64,000 nt of DNA, from contig NZ_JAJOYR010000001.1 in NCBI RefSeq assembly GCF_021202945.1, positions 2,151,543 through 2,215,542 of the forward strand, read 5' to 3'. Below the pieces are notes generated by a model, which was not told where the DNA came from, searched no databases, and saw only the letters and a list, made by a program, of their open reading frames with translations. Source of the DNA: Stenotrophomonas sp. SY1. GTDB taxonomy: Bacteria > Pseudomonadota > Gammaproteobacteria > Xanthomonadales > Xanthomonadaceae. Of this stretch, positions 1 to 8,195 are shown piece after piece (positions within the stretch are counted from its first letter, which is position 1; each line of letters begins with the position of its first letter). The translations under genes and the position numbers were made by a program.

Positions 1-554
1 TCCATGCCACGCACGTCAGCCCGGACGAAGTACGGCTGATGGCTGATAGCGGCGCGGTCGTGGGCCTGTGCCCGATCACCGAGGCCAATCTTGGCGACGG
101 GCTGTTCCCGATGCGCGCATTCGTGGAAGCTGGTGGTCGCTTCGGCGTGGGTTCCGATTCGAACGTATTGATCGACGCGGCCGAAGAACTGCGCCTGCTG
201 GAATACGGTCAGCGCCTGTCCATGCGCGGTCGCAACGTGCTGTCGCCGGGCGCGCTTTCCACCGGCCGCTGGCTCTATCAGCAGGCGGGCGAGGGTGCCG
301 CACAGGTGCTGGGCGAACGCTCGGGCCTTGCCGTCGGCGCACCGGCCGATCTGCTGGAACTGGATCTGGATCATCCTTCGTTGCATGGCCGCGAAGGCGA
401 TGCCTTGCTTGACAGCTGGCTGTTCGCCGCACGTAATGGCGCACTCCGCAGCGTCTGGCGCAATGGTCGCGAACTGGTTCGCGATGGCCGCCACGTGAAC
501 CGCGCGGCAATCGCAGCACGCTACCGCGCTGCCCTTGGCCGGATACTGGCCTGA
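1..554 (+). CDS. hutF: Formimidoylglutamate deiminase HutF, C-terminal part (5' end outside window)
   Basis: Hydrolyses N-formimino-L-glutamate to N-formyl-L-glutamate and ammonia, in the five-step histidine degradation route of pseudomonads and xanthomonads; cytoplasmic metal-dependent amidohydrolase. The frame is open from base 3 and begins HATHVSPDE, the metal-ligand His segment. GLCPITEANLGDG and the GVGSDSN segment follow; the Asp of the latter is a metal/catalytic residue in amidohydrolases. The end of the barrel and the small beta-domain (GAPADLLELDLDHPSLHG) complete it. Stop is at 552-554. hutC follows 32 bases downstream on the same strand, as in known hut operons. The N-terminal half is not in the window. 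Confidence 0.92.
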   Translation, partial: HATHVSPDEVRLMADSGAVVGLCPITEANLGDGLFPMRAFVEAGGRFGVGSDSNVLIDAAEELRLLEYGQRLSMRGRNVLSPGALSTGRWLYQQAGEGAAQVLGERSGLAVGAPADLLELDLDHPSLHGREGDALLDSWLFAARNGALRSVWRNGRELVRDGRHVNRAAIAARYRAALGRILA

Positions 555-586
555 AGCCACCGCGCTGCCCCTCCCAGGAATTCCGA

Positions 587-1315
587 GTGAAGAGCAAGAA
601 GGCTCCCACCCTCAACCAACGCATCCGCAGCAACATCGAAAGCCGCATCCTCAGTGGCGAATGGGAGCCGGGTTACCGCATCCCGTTCGAGCACGAACTG
701 ATGGCGCAGTACGACTGTTCGCGCATGACGGTCAACAAGGTGCTCACCGCGCTGGCCGAGAGCGGCATGATCGAGCGCCGCCGTCGCGCCGGCTCGTTCG
801 TCGCCCGGCAACCACCGCACCTGGAGCAGGTGGCGTTGGAAATTCCCGACATCAACGTCGCGGTGACCGAGCGTGGTCACGTGTATGGCTTCCAGCTGCT
901 GGAACATGCGCACCGCAAGGCCAAACCCGGCGTGGTGGAGGAAGTGGATCTGGTCGGCGACGGCAAATTGCTGGCGATGCGTTGCCTGCACCTAGCCGAC
1001 GGCAAACCGCTGGCGATTGAGCGCCGACTGATCAACCCCGAATCGGTACCGGAAACATTGAAGGTGGATTTTTCCATCCACGCACCCGGCAGCTGGCTGT
1101 TGCAGAACGTGTCCTGGACACGCGGCGAGCACCGCATCAGCGCCGTGGCGGTCAATGCCGAAGAAGCGGCGTTGCTGAAAGTCCCGGTCGGCACCGCCTG
1201 CCTGGTGATCGACCGCCAGACCTGGCGCGGCGAACAGCCCATCACCTGGGTTCGGCAGAAGTTCCTTGGCGACGCCTACGATCTGATCGCCCGCTTCGCC
1301 CCGGGCTCGCGCTGA
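587..1315 (+). CDS. hutC: Histidine utilization repressor HutC (GntR family)
   Basis: Transcriptional repressor of the hut operon; in the family urocanate is the inducer. The N-terminal winged helix (about residues 8-75) contains SRMTVNKVLTALAESGMI, and a UTRA effector-binding domain covers about residues 95-235 (ERRLINPESVP, WLLQNVSWTRGEHRISA). At 242 aa it is normal HutC length. The start is a GTG at 587 preceded by AGGAA at a 6-base spacing. It lies just after hutF, so it probably represses its own operon; the operator would lie upstream of hutF, outside the window. Confidence 0.93.
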   Translation: MKSKKAPTLNQRIRSNIESRILSGEWEPGYRIPFEHELMAQYDCSRMTVNKVLTALAESGMIERRRRAGSFVARQPPHLEQVALEIPDINVAVTERGHVYGFQLLEHAHRKAKPGVVEEVDLVGDGKLLAMRCLHLADGKPLAIERRLINPESVPETLKVDFSIHAPGSWLLQNVSWTRGEHRISAVAVNAEEAALLKVPVGTACLVIDRQTWRGEQPITWVRQKFLGDAYDLIARFAPGSR

Positions 1316-1328
1316 AGCGCAGCGCATT

Positions 1329-1503
1329 GCAGGAGCGGCCATGACCGCGAAGCCTGCGCCGCCGAAATCACCGCGCGGATCGTGATTGCAGGATCAGCAA
1401 CGACGTGACGCATCTGCTGCCATGTACTTGGCGGCAGATGTTGCTTTTCGCAGGAAGATGCCGAGTGGCGTGTTGCAGCAGCGGCTTGTGCCGCGAAGCC
1501 GGC
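1329..1503 (+). repeat. Two GTAG/REP-like palindromic elements
   Basis: Two imperfect copies of the GGAGCGGC...GCCGCGAAGC palindrome, at about 1329-1353 (GGAGCGGCCATGACCGCGAA) and 1483-1503 (GCGGCTTGTGCCGCGAAGC), fill the gap between hutC and the convergent nuclease-like gene. They resemble better-conserved copies at 25.8, 46.4 and 46.9 kb. The first lacks a clean GTAG head (it starts GCAG). Confidence 0.55.
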
Positions 1504-1509
1504 AAGGCC

Positions 1510-2499
1510 TCAGAACGTGCGGCACTGCCGCCAGCGCACGGGCTCTTCCACGCCGGGGCGGGGATTGATCTGCACACGCACCGTCCGCAACGACGGGTAG
1601 CGCTCCAGTTCCTGGCAGATCAGGGGCCAGATCGCAGTGTCGTCGCCGCTGCGTTCGACCAGCAGTGTGGAGCGGGTCAGCCAGATTCCGCTGACCACTC
1701 CGGGCGTGCGGGCCAAGGCCTTGGAGACCGCGTTCTGGTAACGCAACAGCGTTTCCGGGTCCGGGTCGGCGATCAGATTGCCGGTTTCGGCCGTTGTGCT
1801 GGCAGTGGGAGATGCTTTGGGAGTCGCTGCGACCGCGGTGTGCGGTTGTGGCGCAGTGGGTGGCAAGGGCGTTGCGACTTCCGTGGCGGCAGCGCTGTCC
1901 TCGCTGCGCAGGGTCAGGTAGCCCATGCCGGCCAGCAGGCCGATCGTCAACGCGGCCAGGCCGGCGATACCGGTGTGGCGGACGGCCTCACGGCGCGCGA
2001 TGCCAACCACGGTTTCGCGCATCTCTTCTGAAACGTGCGGCTTGAGCAACTGCCAGAGCCGGCGTTCGTCGATGACTTCGATGGAATGCTTGCTGGCCTC
2101 GGTCAGTCCGTCACGGTCGACCAGGCCTTCGGTGATCAGTACGCCGCTGCTGGCGCCGGTCAGGCGCATGGCAGTGCCCAGCTCACTCAGCGCGTTGGCA
2201 TCGAAGCGGTAGGCCCGGCCGTGCTTGCAGGACACCAGGCAGCGCTGGCCGTCCTTGTGCAGCAGGAAGTCACTGCTGGTGCCGCGCTCGGGATCTTCCA
2301 GCTCGACCGGCGTGAGCAGGCCACGCTGATCGGCCATGGCTTGACGCACGATCTGGGAAAACTCGCGCCAGCGCATGCCCGCCAGTGCTGCCAGGCCGTG
2401 GCGGATTTCAGTGTCCCTGCGTTGAATGATCCACAGATAGGCCGTAGCCAGGCTCCATAGCAGAAGAGCAAGTACCAGCGACAGGATCCAGGAAAACAT
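1510..2499 (-). CDS. Membrane-anchored protein with an Mrr-like restriction endonuclease domain
   Basis: 329 aa. A transmembrane helix at residues 1-25 is followed by an Mrr/PD-(D/E)xK-like domain (about 40-165): RWREFSQIVRQAM, then SSDFLLHKDGQRCLVSCKHG, matching the D...xCK catalytic pattern, then a segment ending GVLITEG. A second helix at about 185-205 leads to a roughly 120-residue tail that would be extracytoplasmic, with an Ala/Pro/Thr linker and a compact end (PGVVSGIWLTRSTLLV). Such proteins occur in Xanthomonadaceae as restriction endonuclease-like proteins; the substrate is unknown. No methylase or partner subunit is adjacent, so a classical restriction role is unproven. Confidence 0.7.
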   Translation of the reverse strand: MFSWILSLVLALLLWSLATAYLWIIQRRDTEIRHGLAALAGMRWREFSQIVRQAMADQRGLLTPVELEDPERGTSSDFLLHKDGQRCLVSCKHGRAYRFDANALSELGTAMRLTGASSGVLITEGLVDRDGLTEASKHSIEVIDERRLWQLLKPHVSEEMRETVVGIARREAVRHTGIAGLAALTIGLLAGMGYLTLRSEDSAAATEVATPLPPTAPQPHTAVAATPKASPTASTTAETGNLIADPDPETLLRYQNAVSKALARTPGVVSGIWLTRSTLLVERSGDDTAIWPLICQELERYPSLRTVRVQINPRPGVEEPVRWRQCRTF

Positions 2500-2594
2500 C
2501 GATCAACCTGAGACAGTGCAGACGAAAAGTGAGTTTATCCGTGTTTTGCCATCACCGAACCATCGCTCTTACGTTCCGGTGTGTGCGGGCAGTC

Positions 2595-3404
2595 TCAATC
2601 CTGCGTTGGCAGACCGGGCCAGTAATGACTATCCGGTAGCGCACGGGCGCCAAAGATGGCCTGGCCCACGCGCACGACGGTGGCGCCTTCCTCGATGGCG
2701 ATTTCAAAATCACCGGACATGCCCATCGACAGCTCGTCCAGGCCGATGCCGTCGGGTGCATCCTGGCGCAGGCGTTGCTGCAACTCGCGCAGGCGCACGA
2801 AGCAGGCACGGACCCGCTCGGTCTCGGCCGAGAACAACGCCAGCGTCATCAGCCCGCGCACGCGCAGCGCGCTGAACTGCGGCATCGCCTTGATGAAGGC
2901 CGGCACGTCGGCCGGGGACAGGCCGTACTTGCTGTCCTCCTCGGAGGTGTTGACCTGCACGAACACATCCAGCGGGCGTCCTTCCAGCTGCAGCCTGCGG
3001 TCCAGCGTTTCGGCAAGGCGCAGGCTGTCCAGCGCCTGGAACTCGCTGGCGAAGCGTGCGACCAGCTTGGCCTTGTTGGTCTGCAGGTGGCCGATCACCG
3101 ACCAGCGAAGATCGCCGAGGTCAGCCATGGCCTCCCACTTGTGGTGCGCTTCCTGCACTTTGTTCTCACCCAGCATGCGGCAACCGGCCTGGTAGGCCAG
3201 GCGGATGCGTGCCTCGTCGATGGTCTTGCTGACCGGCAACAGGCGCACGCTGGCGGTATCGCGCCCGGCCTTGCGGCAGGCGGCGGCGATGCGCTCGTTG
3301 ACCACGGCCAGGTTGTGGGCGAAATCCCCCACGCTCTCGGCGCGCGGGTAGCGGCCGTGCTGATCGTGGCGGGTGGGGGTGTCCTGCGGGGGGAGGCTCA
3401 TCAT
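2595..3404 (-). CDS. yggS: YggS/PROSC family PLP homeostasis protein
   Basis: Pyridoxal 5'-phosphate-binding protein of fold type III, cytosolic, thought to buffer free PLP and influence amino and keto acid pools; no enzymatic activity is established for the family. The PLP lysine lies in LLPVSKTID, followed by GENKVQEA, WSVIGHLQTNK and the phosphate-binding end (ELSMGMSGDFEIAIEEGATVVRVG, here split by a few residues from IFGAR). The start at 3404 is chosen because AAAGGA lies 3 bases upstream; the frame extends further but without a ribosome site. 269 aa including an unusual 30-residue polar N-terminal extension. Confidence 0.93.
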   Translation of the reverse strand: MMSLPPQDTPTRHDQHGRYPRAESVGDFAHNLAVVNERIAAACRKAGRDTASVRLLPVSKTIDEARIRLAYQAGCRMLGENKVQEAHHKWEAMADLGDLRWSVIGHLQTNKAKLVARFASEFQALDSLRLAETLDRRLQLEGRPLDVFVQVNTSEEDSKYGLSPADVPAFIKAMPQFSALRVRGLMTLALFSAETERVRACFVRLRELQQRLRQDAPDGIGLDELSMGMSGDFEIAIEEGATVVRVGQAIFGARALPDSHYWPGLPTQD

Positions 3405-3806
3405 GGTTCCTTTGAAGCGCTGTCGCGGGCGGTTGGCGCCGGAACACATTGTCCAATGCCTGGACGCGATGCGCACGTTGCAGCCAACACGCGGCCAAGC
3501 GCGGGAGGGGCAACGTCCAAGCCCACACCTGCCCGAGCCGCTCGCGCAGCCGGCTCTTCCCCATTCGTGGCAGGGAAGTTCCGGCGAGGGGCTGTCGCGT
3601 CAGTTGTTGCCGGGCTTCCAAACGCCCGCACGGTATCGGCTCGTCACAACGAGCGAGAAGTTCGCAAAGGGGGCTGAATCCAGAGCCGGCACTGAACGCC
3701 GGACATGAAAAACCCGCCATCCGGAGCCGTGAGGGGAGGGAGACAAACGGCGCGGTACTGCTGGCGGGTAGGGGGATTCTTGCGCAGCTTTTGCTGCTTT
3801 GCAACA
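3405..3806. other. Gene-free stretch between yggS and the phasin gene, with hairpins
   Basis: No convincing coding region on either strand; the open frames seen are GC-rich and resemble no known protein. It holds a CCGGC...GCCGG hairpin near 3686-3703 and the larger structured element at 3708-3769, which reads as a terminator on the minus strand. Confidence 0.5.
3708..3769 (-). terminator. Structured terminator-like element downstream of the phasin gene
   Basis: Read on the minus strand, ACCCGCCA pairs with TGGCGGGT and is followed directly by TTTTC. The long loop holds a second stem, GCCGT/ACGGC. It lies about 40 bases after the stop of the phasin-like gene. The loop is longer than in a simple intrinsic terminator, so a structured RNA end is possible. 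Confidence 0.5.
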
Positions 3807-4271
3807 TCAATGTTCTTCAGGTGACGAATTGCCGTGCGAGGCGCGGCTTTCAGCGCGGGTCAAACGCCGGTTGAGTGCATCAAGGCGGCTGTTCAGGGCT
3901 TCGATATCGGCGCGGCTGGGGATGTCCATGCGCCGCAGCACCCGATGCACGCGGTCCTCGAAACTCTTCTCGACCCGGTCCCAGGTGCCGGCAGCACGGT
4001 CGCGTGCCTGGCCCAGGGTGCTCTCGACTGTGTCGCGCAGGCTCGCGCCCTCCGTGGATTCCTCACGGGAACGTTCTTCGGCGTGCTCGCCTTCCTTTAC
4101 CAGTGATTCGAACAGGCGGCTGCCTTCGTTCTGTGCACGCGCCAGCGCGCCCAGCCCGGCGAGCCAGACCTGCTGTGCAGAGTGGCTCATCCTGCGACCG
4201 ATGCGCTCGGCCTGATCCTGCAGGCGAGGGCCGCTGTTGTCGCTTTCGGGGGGGCGTTCGTGGGTCTTCAT
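3807..4271 (-). CDS. Phasin family (PhaI/PHA granule-associated) protein
   Basis: Phasins coat polyhydroxyalkanoate granules and control their size and number. The 154-aa product has a charged N-terminus, then the family-typical amphipathic helix SAQQVWLAGLGALARAQNEG with SRLFESLVKEGE (about 30-65). A long charged helix and a C-terminal coiled coil follow (IEALNSRLDALNRRLTRAE, about 125-145), as in oligomerising phasins. Start is ATG at 4271 after AGGAGCACC. A second PHA-related gene lies immediately upstream on the same strand, and the synthase genes phaE/phaC lie 24 kb away. Confidence 0.85.
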   Translation of the reverse strand: MKTHERPPESDNSGPRLQDQAERIGRRMSHSAQQVWLAGLGALARAQNEGSRLFESLVKEGEHAEERSREESTEGASLRDTVESTLGQARDRAAGTWDRVEKSFEDRVHRVLRRMDIPSRADIEALNSRLDALNRRLTRAESRASHGNSSPEEH

Positions 4272-4352
4272 TGCGGTGCTCCTGATCAGCTAAACCAAAG
4301 CTCAGGAACACCGTAGCCGGGCGCGTGCCAGCGCCGCGTGATGGATGCCGGT

Positions 4353-4628
4353 TCAGCCCAGTTTTTCAGTCAGCACACGTTGAATTTCGGATTCCACCAT
4401 TCCCTTCATTGCCGACAGCAGGAAGCCAAGTTCGGCCTTCACCCGCACTGCACCGGGCAGCAGTTCGATGGCACCTTCCACGCCGGAGCGGGTGAAGTGC
4501 AGCATCTGGCCTTCCCAGCGGGTGCTCACGTCGAAACGCTCGCGCAGCTTCTCGGCAACTTCGGTGATGGCATCGCGCGCCTTGTCGTCGGGCAGGGCGT
4601 GGGCGTGGCGGATGTCGATGCTGGACAT
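4353..4628 (-). CDS. Polyhydroxyalkanoic acid system family protein (PHA_gran_rgn)
   Basis: Small 91-aa protein of the family found in PHA granule gene regions; biochemical role unknown. It begins MSSIDIRHAHALPDDKARDA and continues with VAEKLRERFDVSTRWEG, HFTRSGVEGAIELLPGAVRV and a helical end. The start at 4628 is preceded by AGGAA at 7 bases; an upstream in-frame extension has no ribosome site. It is followed after 81 bases by the phasin gene, probably in one transcript. Confidence 0.82.
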   Translation of the reverse strand: MSSIDIRHAHALPDDKARDAITEVAEKLRERFDVSTRWEGQMLHFTRSGVEGAIELLPGAVRVKAELGFLLSAMKGMVESEIQRVLTEKLG

Positions 4629-4746
4629 GATGTGTTCCTGTACTACGTGCGTTGCCGATGGGTGCGGCATTGTGCGGGCCGGCGCGGCGCAGTCCAAGCC
4701 CTGCGTACACCTTCTGCCGCGAAGGCTGACCTGCTAGTCTGCCGGC

Positions 4747-5553
4747 GTGCGCAATCTGCAAGTCCACTTCAGCAATCGTCAACAGCCCGACCAGTCCCTG
4801 ACGGCCGGCGTTCAACGCATCGTGCGCCACGCTTCGGGCCAGGTACGGCTGGGCGATGGCAGTGTCGGGCCCTTGTTGCTGGCCCAATTCTGCATGGACC
4901 AGCGCGGGGTGTGGCTGCAGGTGGCCAACGGCGTGCGCGGCATCCACGTCAACGGCCGCCCGGTGCGGCGCATGGCGCTGCTGCGGGCCGGCGATTCGGT
5001 CTATGCCGATGGCGCGGAGATGTTGCTGCGCGGTGACTGCGAGCACGTGGCGCAACCGCCGCAGCCGCCAGCCGAGGCCGGCGACGACCAGCGGGTGCTG
5101 CTGCGCGGCGTGGGTGGGCGTCATCACGGGCGCTGCTACACGCTGGACAAGGCCCGCAGCATCGGCAGCGATGCCGCCAACGACATCGTCATCGACGACC
5201 CGACCTTCGCCGGCCGCCATGCCAGTTTCGAGCGGCATGGGGAGAAGGTGCTGCTGCGCGACCAGGGCTCGACCGAGGGCACCGTGGTCAATGGCGTGGC
5301 CACCCGCCACTGCTGGTTGCAGGCCGGCGACCAGGTGGTGTTTGAAGGCAATCACCGCTTCGTACTCGAAATGCCGTTGGGGCAGGGCGTGGCAGCGCAG
5401 GCCGTGGTTGCCGACGAGCCTGGAATGGCCGACGAGCCGGCCGGGGCACCGGCCGCCACGCAGGTGCCGCCGCGCCGTTGGCCGTGGTTGCTGCTCAGTG
5501 CCTTGCTGCTGGGCGGGGCGATCAGCGTCCTGCTGCTGTTCGGCGCCCGCTGA
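4747..5553 (+). CDS. Tail-anchored FHA domain protein
   Basis: 268 aa. An N-terminal FHA-like or degenerate FHA region (about 15-95, ending VNGRPVRRMALLRAGDSVYADGAEMLLRG) precedes a clear FHA domain (about 120-205) with SIGSDAANDIVIDDPTFAGR, H-A-S-F and DQGSTEGTVVNG. These contain the Gly-Ser, Arg/His and Asn-Gly positions that read phosphothreonine. After a Pro/Ala linker, a single C-terminal helix (WPWLLLSALLLGGAISVLLL) predicts a tail anchor with both FHA modules in the cytoplasm. Start is GTG. No Ser/Thr kinase, phosphatase or secretion gene is adjacent, so its partner is unknown. Confidence 0.82.
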   Translation: MRNLQVHFSNRQQPDQSLTAGVQRIVRHASGQVRLGDGSVGPLLLAQFCMDQRGVWLQVANGVRGIHVNGRPVRRMALLRAGDSVYADGAEMLLRGDCEHVAQPPQPPAEAGDDQRVLLRGVGGRHHGRCYTLDKARSIGSDAANDIVIDDPTFAGRHASFERHGEKVLLRDQGSTEGTVVNGVATRHCWLQAGDQVVFEGNHRFVLEMPLGQGVAAQAVVADEPGMADEPAGAPAATQVPPRRWPWLLLSALLLGGAISVLLLFGAR

Positions 5554-5560
5554 GCCCTCC

Positions 5561-5627
5561 GTAGAGCGCAGCCCTGCTGCGCTGGGGGCATTCCCGGTCA
5601 AGCCAAGTGGGCGCGGCCCAGCCCTAC
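5561..5627. repeat. Inverted pair of GTAG palindromic elements
   Basis: GTAGAGCGCAGCCCTGCTGC (from 5561, followed by GCT) begins with GTAG and forms an AGCGCAGC/GCTGCGCT hairpin. An inverted element ending CTAC at 5627 (reverse strand GTAGGGCTGGGCCGCGCCC) follows. The sequence body differs from the GGAGCGGC class, so this looks like a second subfamily of the GTAG repeats. Confidence 0.55.
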
Positions 5628-5724
5628 GTCGGGCAAGGTCGAATGGGTGCAGATGCAACTTTTCTTGCGTGTCCCAAGGCTGCTGCGCTGCGGCATACTA
5701 GGGGTTCTGCCCAGAAGGTGTGTC

Positions 5725-6810
5725 ATGACGCGCGCATTCAATTTCAGTGCCGGCCCCGCAGCATTGCCGGAAGAGGTCCTGCGTCAGGCGCAGGCGGAAA
5801 TGTTGGAATGGAATGGCGTGGGCGCGTCCATTGTCGAAATCAGTCACCGAAGCGCTGATTTCATGGCCGTCGCTGCCCAGGCCGAGGCCGACCTGCGCAC
5901 CCTTGTTGGCATTCCCGACGACTACGCGGTGCTGTTCCTCGGCGGTGGTGCGACCACCCAGCAGGCGCTGGTCCCGCTGAACTTTGCCAGCCCGGGCCAG
6001 CGCGTTGACTACGTGGTGACCGGCCACTGGGGCAAGACCGCAGTCAGGCAGGCCAAGCCCTATGTCGATGTGAACATTGCCGCCGATGGCGGGGCTGGTG
6101 GTTTCCGTGACATTCCGCCGGTATCGCAATGGCGTTTGTCCAGGGACGCGGCCTATGTGCACGTGACCGCCAACGAAACCATCCACGGCATCGAGTTCCG
6201 TGACATGCCGGACGTCGGCAACGTGCCGCTGGTTGCCGATTTCAGTTCGTCGATTGCCTCCGAACCGATTGATGTTTCCCGTTACGGCGTGATCTACGCC
6301 GGTGCGCAGAAGAACCTGGGCCCGGTCGGGATTGCCGTGGTCATCATTCGTCGCGATCTGCTGGAGCGTGCCGGCCAGCCGCGTGCGGACATCTTTGATT
6401 ACCGATCGCATGCTGCCCGCGATTCGATGCTCAACACGCCGCCGACCTGGAACTGGTACATGGCCGGGCTGATGTTCAAGTGGATGCTGGCCCAGGGCGG
6501 CGTGGAAGCGTTTGCCAAGTTGAGCCAGGCCAAGTCGGCGCTGGTGTACGACGCCATCGACGGCTCAGGCGGTTTCTATCGCAATGACGTGGCCGCTGCG
6601 GTGCGCTCGCGCATGAACATTCCGTTCTTCCTGGCCAGCGAAGAGCTCGACGCGCGCTTCGTCAGCGAGGCCAAGAAGGCTGGGCTGTTGGCACTGAAAG
6701 GCCACAAGGCGGTCGGCGGTATTCGCGCCTCGCTGTACAACGCAGTGCCGCTGGAAGCGGCGCAGGCGCTGGTCGCGTTCATGGCCGACTTCCAGAAGCG
6801 CAACGGCTGA
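5725..6810 (+). CDS. serC: Phosphoserine aminotransferase SerC
   Basis: PLP-dependent class V aminotransferase. It converts 3-phosphohydroxypyruvate and glutamate to O-phosphoserine (serine synthesis) and serves pyridoxal phosphate synthesis through 4-phosphohydroxythreonine. 361 aa, typical length. It begins [19 protein letters not shown]; the PLP lysine is in [13 protein letters not shown] (about residue 196), and [11 protein letters not shown] and the C-terminal [11 protein letters not shown] match the family. ATG at 5725 follows AGAAGGTG; an upstream in-frame ATG at 5647 adds 26 unrelated residues. pheA follows after 54 bases and aroA after that, the classic serC-pheA-aroA order. Confidence 0.97.
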   Translation: MTRAFNFSAGPAALPEEVLRQAQAEMLEWNGVGASIVEISHRSADFMAVAAQAEADLRTLVGIPDDYAVLFLGGGATTQQALVPLNFASPGQRVDYVVTGHWGKTAVRQAKPYVDVNIAADGGAGGFRDIPPVSQWRLSRDAAYVHVTANETIHGIEFRDMPDVGNVPLVADFSSSIASEPIDVSRYGVIYAGAQKNLGPVGIAVVIIRRDLLERAGQPRADIFDYRSHAARDSMLNTPPTWNWYMAGLMFKWMLAQGGVEAFAKLSQAKSALVYDAIDGSGGFYRNDVAAAVRSRMNIPFFLASEELDARFVSEAKKAGLLALKGHKAVGGIRASLYNAVPLEAAQALVAFMADFQKRNG

Positions 6811-6864
6811 TCCAATTTTTTTCGCCGTGCGCCTGGCGCCGGCCTGCAACAGGTAGAAGAACCG

Positions 6865-8034
6865 ATGGCATCCAAGCCACCCAAGACCGCCAGCAAGGCA
6901 AAGCCCGCACCGGTAAAGAAGGTTGTCGGCAAACAAGCCGCCGTGACGGTGGCCAAGCCGGTATTGGCCGATGTGCGCGCCAAGATCGACCATATTGACC
7001 GCAGCATCCAGGCCCTGATCGCCGAGCGTGCACAGTTTGCCCACCAGGTCGGCAAGGCCAAGGGCAAGCTTGCCGCCGCCGTGGACTACTACCGCCCCGA
7101 GCGCGAAGCGCAGGTGCTGCGCATGGTGGTGGACCGCAACGAAGGCCCGCTCAGCGACGAAGTGCTGGTGCATGTGTTCCGCGAGATCATGTCGGCCTGC
7201 CTGGCCCAGCAGGAGCCGCTGAAGATCGGCTATCTCGGCCCGGAAGGCACCTTCAGCCAGCAGGCCGTGCTCAAGCATTTCGGCCGGTCGGCGCTGGGCC
7301 TGCCGATGGCCAGCATCGAGGAAGTGTTCCAGGAAGTGGAAGCTGGCAACGCCGATTTCGGCGTGGTGCCGGTGGAGAATTCCGGGCAGGGCACCATCCA
7401 GATCACGCTGGATATGTTCCTCACGTCCAACCTCAAGATCTGCGGTGAAGTCGAGCTGCGCGTGCAGCAGTACCTGATGTCGCGCAGTGGCCGCATCGAC
7501 GACATCGAGCGCATCTACGCGCACCCGCAGTCGTTCATGCAGACCTCGGCGTGGTTGCGCGCCAACCTGCCCAAGGCCGAGAAGATTCCGGTATCCAGCA
7601 ACGCCGAAGGCGCGCGTCGTGCGCGCAATGCCGACGATGCCGCGGCCATTGGTGGCGAGAGTGCGGGCCACGTCTATGGCCTGAAGAAGGTCGTGACCAA
7701 GCCGATCCAGAACGATGCCGACAACACCACCCGCTTCCTGGTGGTGGGCCGCAACATCTTCCCCAGCTCCGGCCACGACCGCACCTCGGTGCTGGTGTTC
7801 ATCCATGACAAGCCTGGTGCGCTGTTCGACGTGCTCAGCCCGTTCGCGCGCCACGGCATCAGCATGAACCGCATCGAGTCGCGTCCGTCGCACCAGGCCA
7901 AGTGGGAATACGGTTTCTTCATCGACCTGGCCGGTCACATCGAGGACGAGGCGATGCAGGCCGCACTGGCCGAACTCAAGGCCCACTCGGCTGAGATCAA
8001 GGTGCTGGGTTCCTATCCGGTCGCCGTGCCCTGA
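6865..8034 (+). CDS. pheA: Bifunctional chorismate mutase/prephenate dehydratase PheA
   Basis: Converts chorismate to prephenate and then phenylpyruvate, committing flux to phenylalanine. After an unusual 30-residue Lys/Ala/Pro-rich extension comes the AroQ mutase domain (about 35-115, VRAKIDHIDRSIQALIAERA). The prephenate dehydratase domain (about 120-300) begins IGYLGPEGTFSQQA and carries the NTTRFLVV motif near residue 288. A C-terminal ACT domain (GALFDVL, ESRPS near 337) binds phenylalanine for feedback inhibition. 389 aa. It sits between serC and aroA on the same strand. Confidence 0.96.
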   Translation: MASKPPKTASKAKPAPVKKVVGKQAAVTVAKPVLADVRAKIDHIDRSIQALIAERAQFAHQVGKAKGKLAAAVDYYRPEREAQVLRMVVDRNEGPLSDEVLVHVFREIMSACLAQQEPLKIGYLGPEGTFSQQAVLKHFGRSALGLPMASIEEVFQEVEAGNADFGVVPVENSGQGTIQITLDMFLTSNLKICGEVELRVQQYLMSRSGRIDDIERIYAHPQSFMQTSAWLRANLPKAEKIPVSSNAEGARRARNADDAAAIGGESAGHVYGLKKVVTKPIQNDADNTTRFLVVGRNIFPSSGHDRTSVLVFIHDKPGALFDVLSPFARHGISMNRIESRPSHQAKWEYGFFIDLAGHIEDEAMQAALAELKAHSAEIKVLGSYPVAVP

Positions 8035-8104
8035 GCTTGAAGCCCCTCTGCCGACGGGACAGGGGTTGGCGTGAGGGTAGGTGCTCACGTGTCGTGTCTT
8101 CCAT

Positions 8105-8152
8105 CCACCCTCATCCGCCCTTCGGGCACCTTCTCCCGCCGGGAGAAGGGAA
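8105..8152. repeat. Interspersed palindromic repeat (CTTCTCCCG...CGGGAGAAG)
   Basis: Between pheA and aroA, the run CGCCCTTCGGGCACC followed by TTCTCCCGCCGGGAGAAGGG forms two small hairpins. A diverged copy in the opposite orientation is at about 12262-12303 (TTGCGGGAGAAGATGCCGAA). It differs from the GTAG elements and looks like a second dispersed family. Confidence 0.5.
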
Positions 8153-8195
8153 TGTCATCTGCGCCCACGCGTACTGAATACCTGAGAGAACTTGC

